DNA from: Vigna angularis
Taxonomy: Eukaryota; Streptophyta; Magnoliopsida; Fabales; Fabaceae
DNA: 64,000 bases
Direction: 5' to 3'
Assembly: GCF_016808095.1 (NCBI RefSeq)
Contig: NC_068976.1
Coordinates: 20,740,371-20,804,370, forward strand
A model generated the notes under the pieces. The model saw nothing but the letters and a program-made list of their open reading frames with translations, had not been told where the DNA came from and searched no databases. Positions 62,463-64,000 of this stretch are shown in pieces; position 1 is the stretch's first letter, and each line of letters begins with the position of its first letter. The position numbers and the translations under genes are program-made.

Positions 62463-64000
62463 ATGTCGCATTCTGATCCTCCAAACCGATACTCCTACTC
62501 CCCCTCTCTACACTGGAACCCTCAGCTTCACCAATACTTCCTCAATGCCTACGGCGCCGACCACTTCTCTCGCATCTCCGCCGCGCTAACGTACGTACCT
62601 CTTTTCATTTTCCGATACTTTTCGTTTCAACCAATCATATCTCGTAACATGCAGTTCCAGACTAATTCCTCTGGAGATGAACATGTTATTACTATATCTG
62701 ATTCAACTAACTACTCAACATATTTTAGTTGTTGTAACTGTTTGATTTTCATTGAGTTTTCCAATTCGCAGCCGACCTTCTCGCTACTCGTGCATTCGAG
62801 TTAACACGCTCAGGTCCGCCGCCGACGCCGTCATTGAGAAGCTGCGCCCGCTCGTCTCGAACGTGTCGGTGGCGGTGCAATCGGAATTCGAAGATGTCGA
62901 GTCAAATCCCTTGAAGGAGTGTTTGGAAGATGCATCTTCTCCTTTTTCCAAATGCAAAATTCCCGGCCTTGAATATGTGGTGTTTGTTTGGGGTTCGGGA
63001 CCGCACCGTGTCGATTATGGTGAGGCACCTCCCAAGGAGGTCATTGTTAGTAGGAAGTGTGCTGAGGCAGTTCTTCGAGGTGCTCAGGTTAGTACTTTGT
63101 TTTCCAGTTGCCGAATTACGTGCTTTGAAGTGTTTGATTGGTTGTTACTAATGTTAGTATTGGCTTTAGGTATATGTTCCTGGTGTGATGGCTTGTAGTG
63201 CTCATGTTGAGAAAGGAGATACAGTTGCGGTTTCGGTTGCTGTCGAGCAGCAGGGTGCTGATGGGGGTTGGGGAATTCCTATGACACGTGGCACTGTTCT
63301 CCAAGGATCCGAGACAGGTAGCGAGTGTGTATTCTTGTTTGGGTGATATGTTGGTAGACCTGACTTTTTTTTTTTTTAACTTGGCACTAAAATCCTAAAT
63401 TGCATGACCTGAAAAACCATAGATGGGAAAATTGGATTTATTCATCAGGGAGATAAAGTTGTATTTTCAAACAGACATGGTAGATAATTTTTTTTTTTCA
63501 TAATCAAATTTTAAACAGTAAGACATTAGTGGTTTATTCTTTGTGGAAACTATGTGAAGGATGTTTTGTGAAGAAAAATGGTTGTTTCTGTTGAAGTAAA
63601 GTTTTGGGACATGGCTGATAGTAATTTGTATTTTCCTTGTTCCACAGATGCATATTATTTTGAACGGAATGGGCTTTATATTGGGCAAGGAACAGCTATG
63701 TTGTCAAGGTCTGGGATGTTCCGCGTTTCTGAAGGAGTTGGTGTGGATATGAAGGATAGAGTATACGATCTTCATTCTTTTCATAGTAAATTTCGTCTAA
63801 TACTCTTATTCGTATGCTATATTCTTATCTTTTTTGCATTATTGATTATTTTGTTCTTTCTTTTATCCCTTCACGGTTTGTAATTTGTTTTTTTTGGTAT
63901 TTAAGCATTTTTTTAATGCTACTGCAATTTCATTTACAATTGATGCTATTGTAGTTATATGTTTTTTTCTTTTTCCTTTACAGTGTATGCATCATTATTT
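62463..64000 (+). CDS. NSUN6-like RNA (cytosine-5) methyltransferase with PUA domain, 5' part
   Basis: Partial: the gene runs off the window. Coding exons seen: 62463-62590, 62772-63087, 63170-63317, 63648-63785; GT-AG borders keep frame. The product starts MSHSDPPNRYSYSPSLHWNP, QYFLNAYGADHFSRISAALT, then RPSRYSCIRVNTLRS, a family block, and the PUA-type segment (PPKEVIVSRKCAEAVLRGAQ, VYVPGVMACSAHVEKGDTVA, NGLYIGQGTAMLSRSGMFRV, then EGVGVDMKDRVYDL). This order matches NSUN6 and Arabidopsis At1g06560 as I remember them; NSUN6 methylates cytosine in the acceptor region of certain tRNAs. The SAM-binding fold and catalytic cysteines would be encoded downstream of 64000 and cannot be checked. The reading past 63785 is intron. 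Confidence 0.88.

Overview
ORGANISM. This is nuclear DNA of a flowering plant, a eudicot and most likely a legume of the Phaseolus/Vigna/soybean group. The grounds are GT-AG introns, very AT-rich intergenic DNA with long (TA)n tracts, plant-only gene families (WRKY, CSLD, a plastid-targeted protein), and legume-like repeat ends; the legume call is inference. Twelve protein-coding loci and one broken gene are supported. Coordinates below are coding coordinates after manual splicing.

LAYOUT. 729-2577 (+) WRKY28/71-like transcription factor. 2.6-10.8 kb: gene-poor, with an LTR remnant near 8.3-8.7 kb. 10836-14168 (-) single-pass receptor-like kinase of the At3g59110/At2g42960 type, with repeat insertions in two introns. 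16975-20727 (-) cellulose synthase-like D protein. 23338-23523 (+) 61-residue membrane microprotein. 25.6-27.0 kb: decayed minisatellite. 27400-31816 (+) COG5 Golgi tether subunit. 32855-35139 (-) class-3-lipase-like hydrolase whose C-terminal module is repeated four times. 35832-37652 (+) Ran GTPase, flanked by a direct repeat. 40166-42302 (-) single-module paralogue of the hydrolase. 43869-45768 (+) uncharacterised plastid membrane protein. 46275-47868 (-) cytochrome b561-domain protein. 50052-51400 (-) broken ribosomal protein eL20 (L18a) gene, with a 1,037-bp Mutator-like element (9-bp target duplication) between its promoter motifs and its ATG. 54388-56052 (-) intronless secreted aspartic protease. 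62463-end (+) 5' part of an NSUN6-like RNA methyltransferase.

HOW THEY RELATE. Plant genes are not in operons and most of these are unrelated housekeeping or developmental genes: Golgi tethering (COG5), nuclear transport (Ran), cell wall (CSLD), signalling (RLK), transcription (WRKY). The regions most worth a second look are two. (1) 32.8-42.3 kb: two hydrolase paralogues on either side of Ran, one with an internal four-fold tandem duplication, plus a roughly 145-bp direct repeat on both sides of Ran. (2) 49.8-52.6 kb: an eL20 gene apparently killed by a stop codon and a 4-base deletion, with a MULE in its 5' region.
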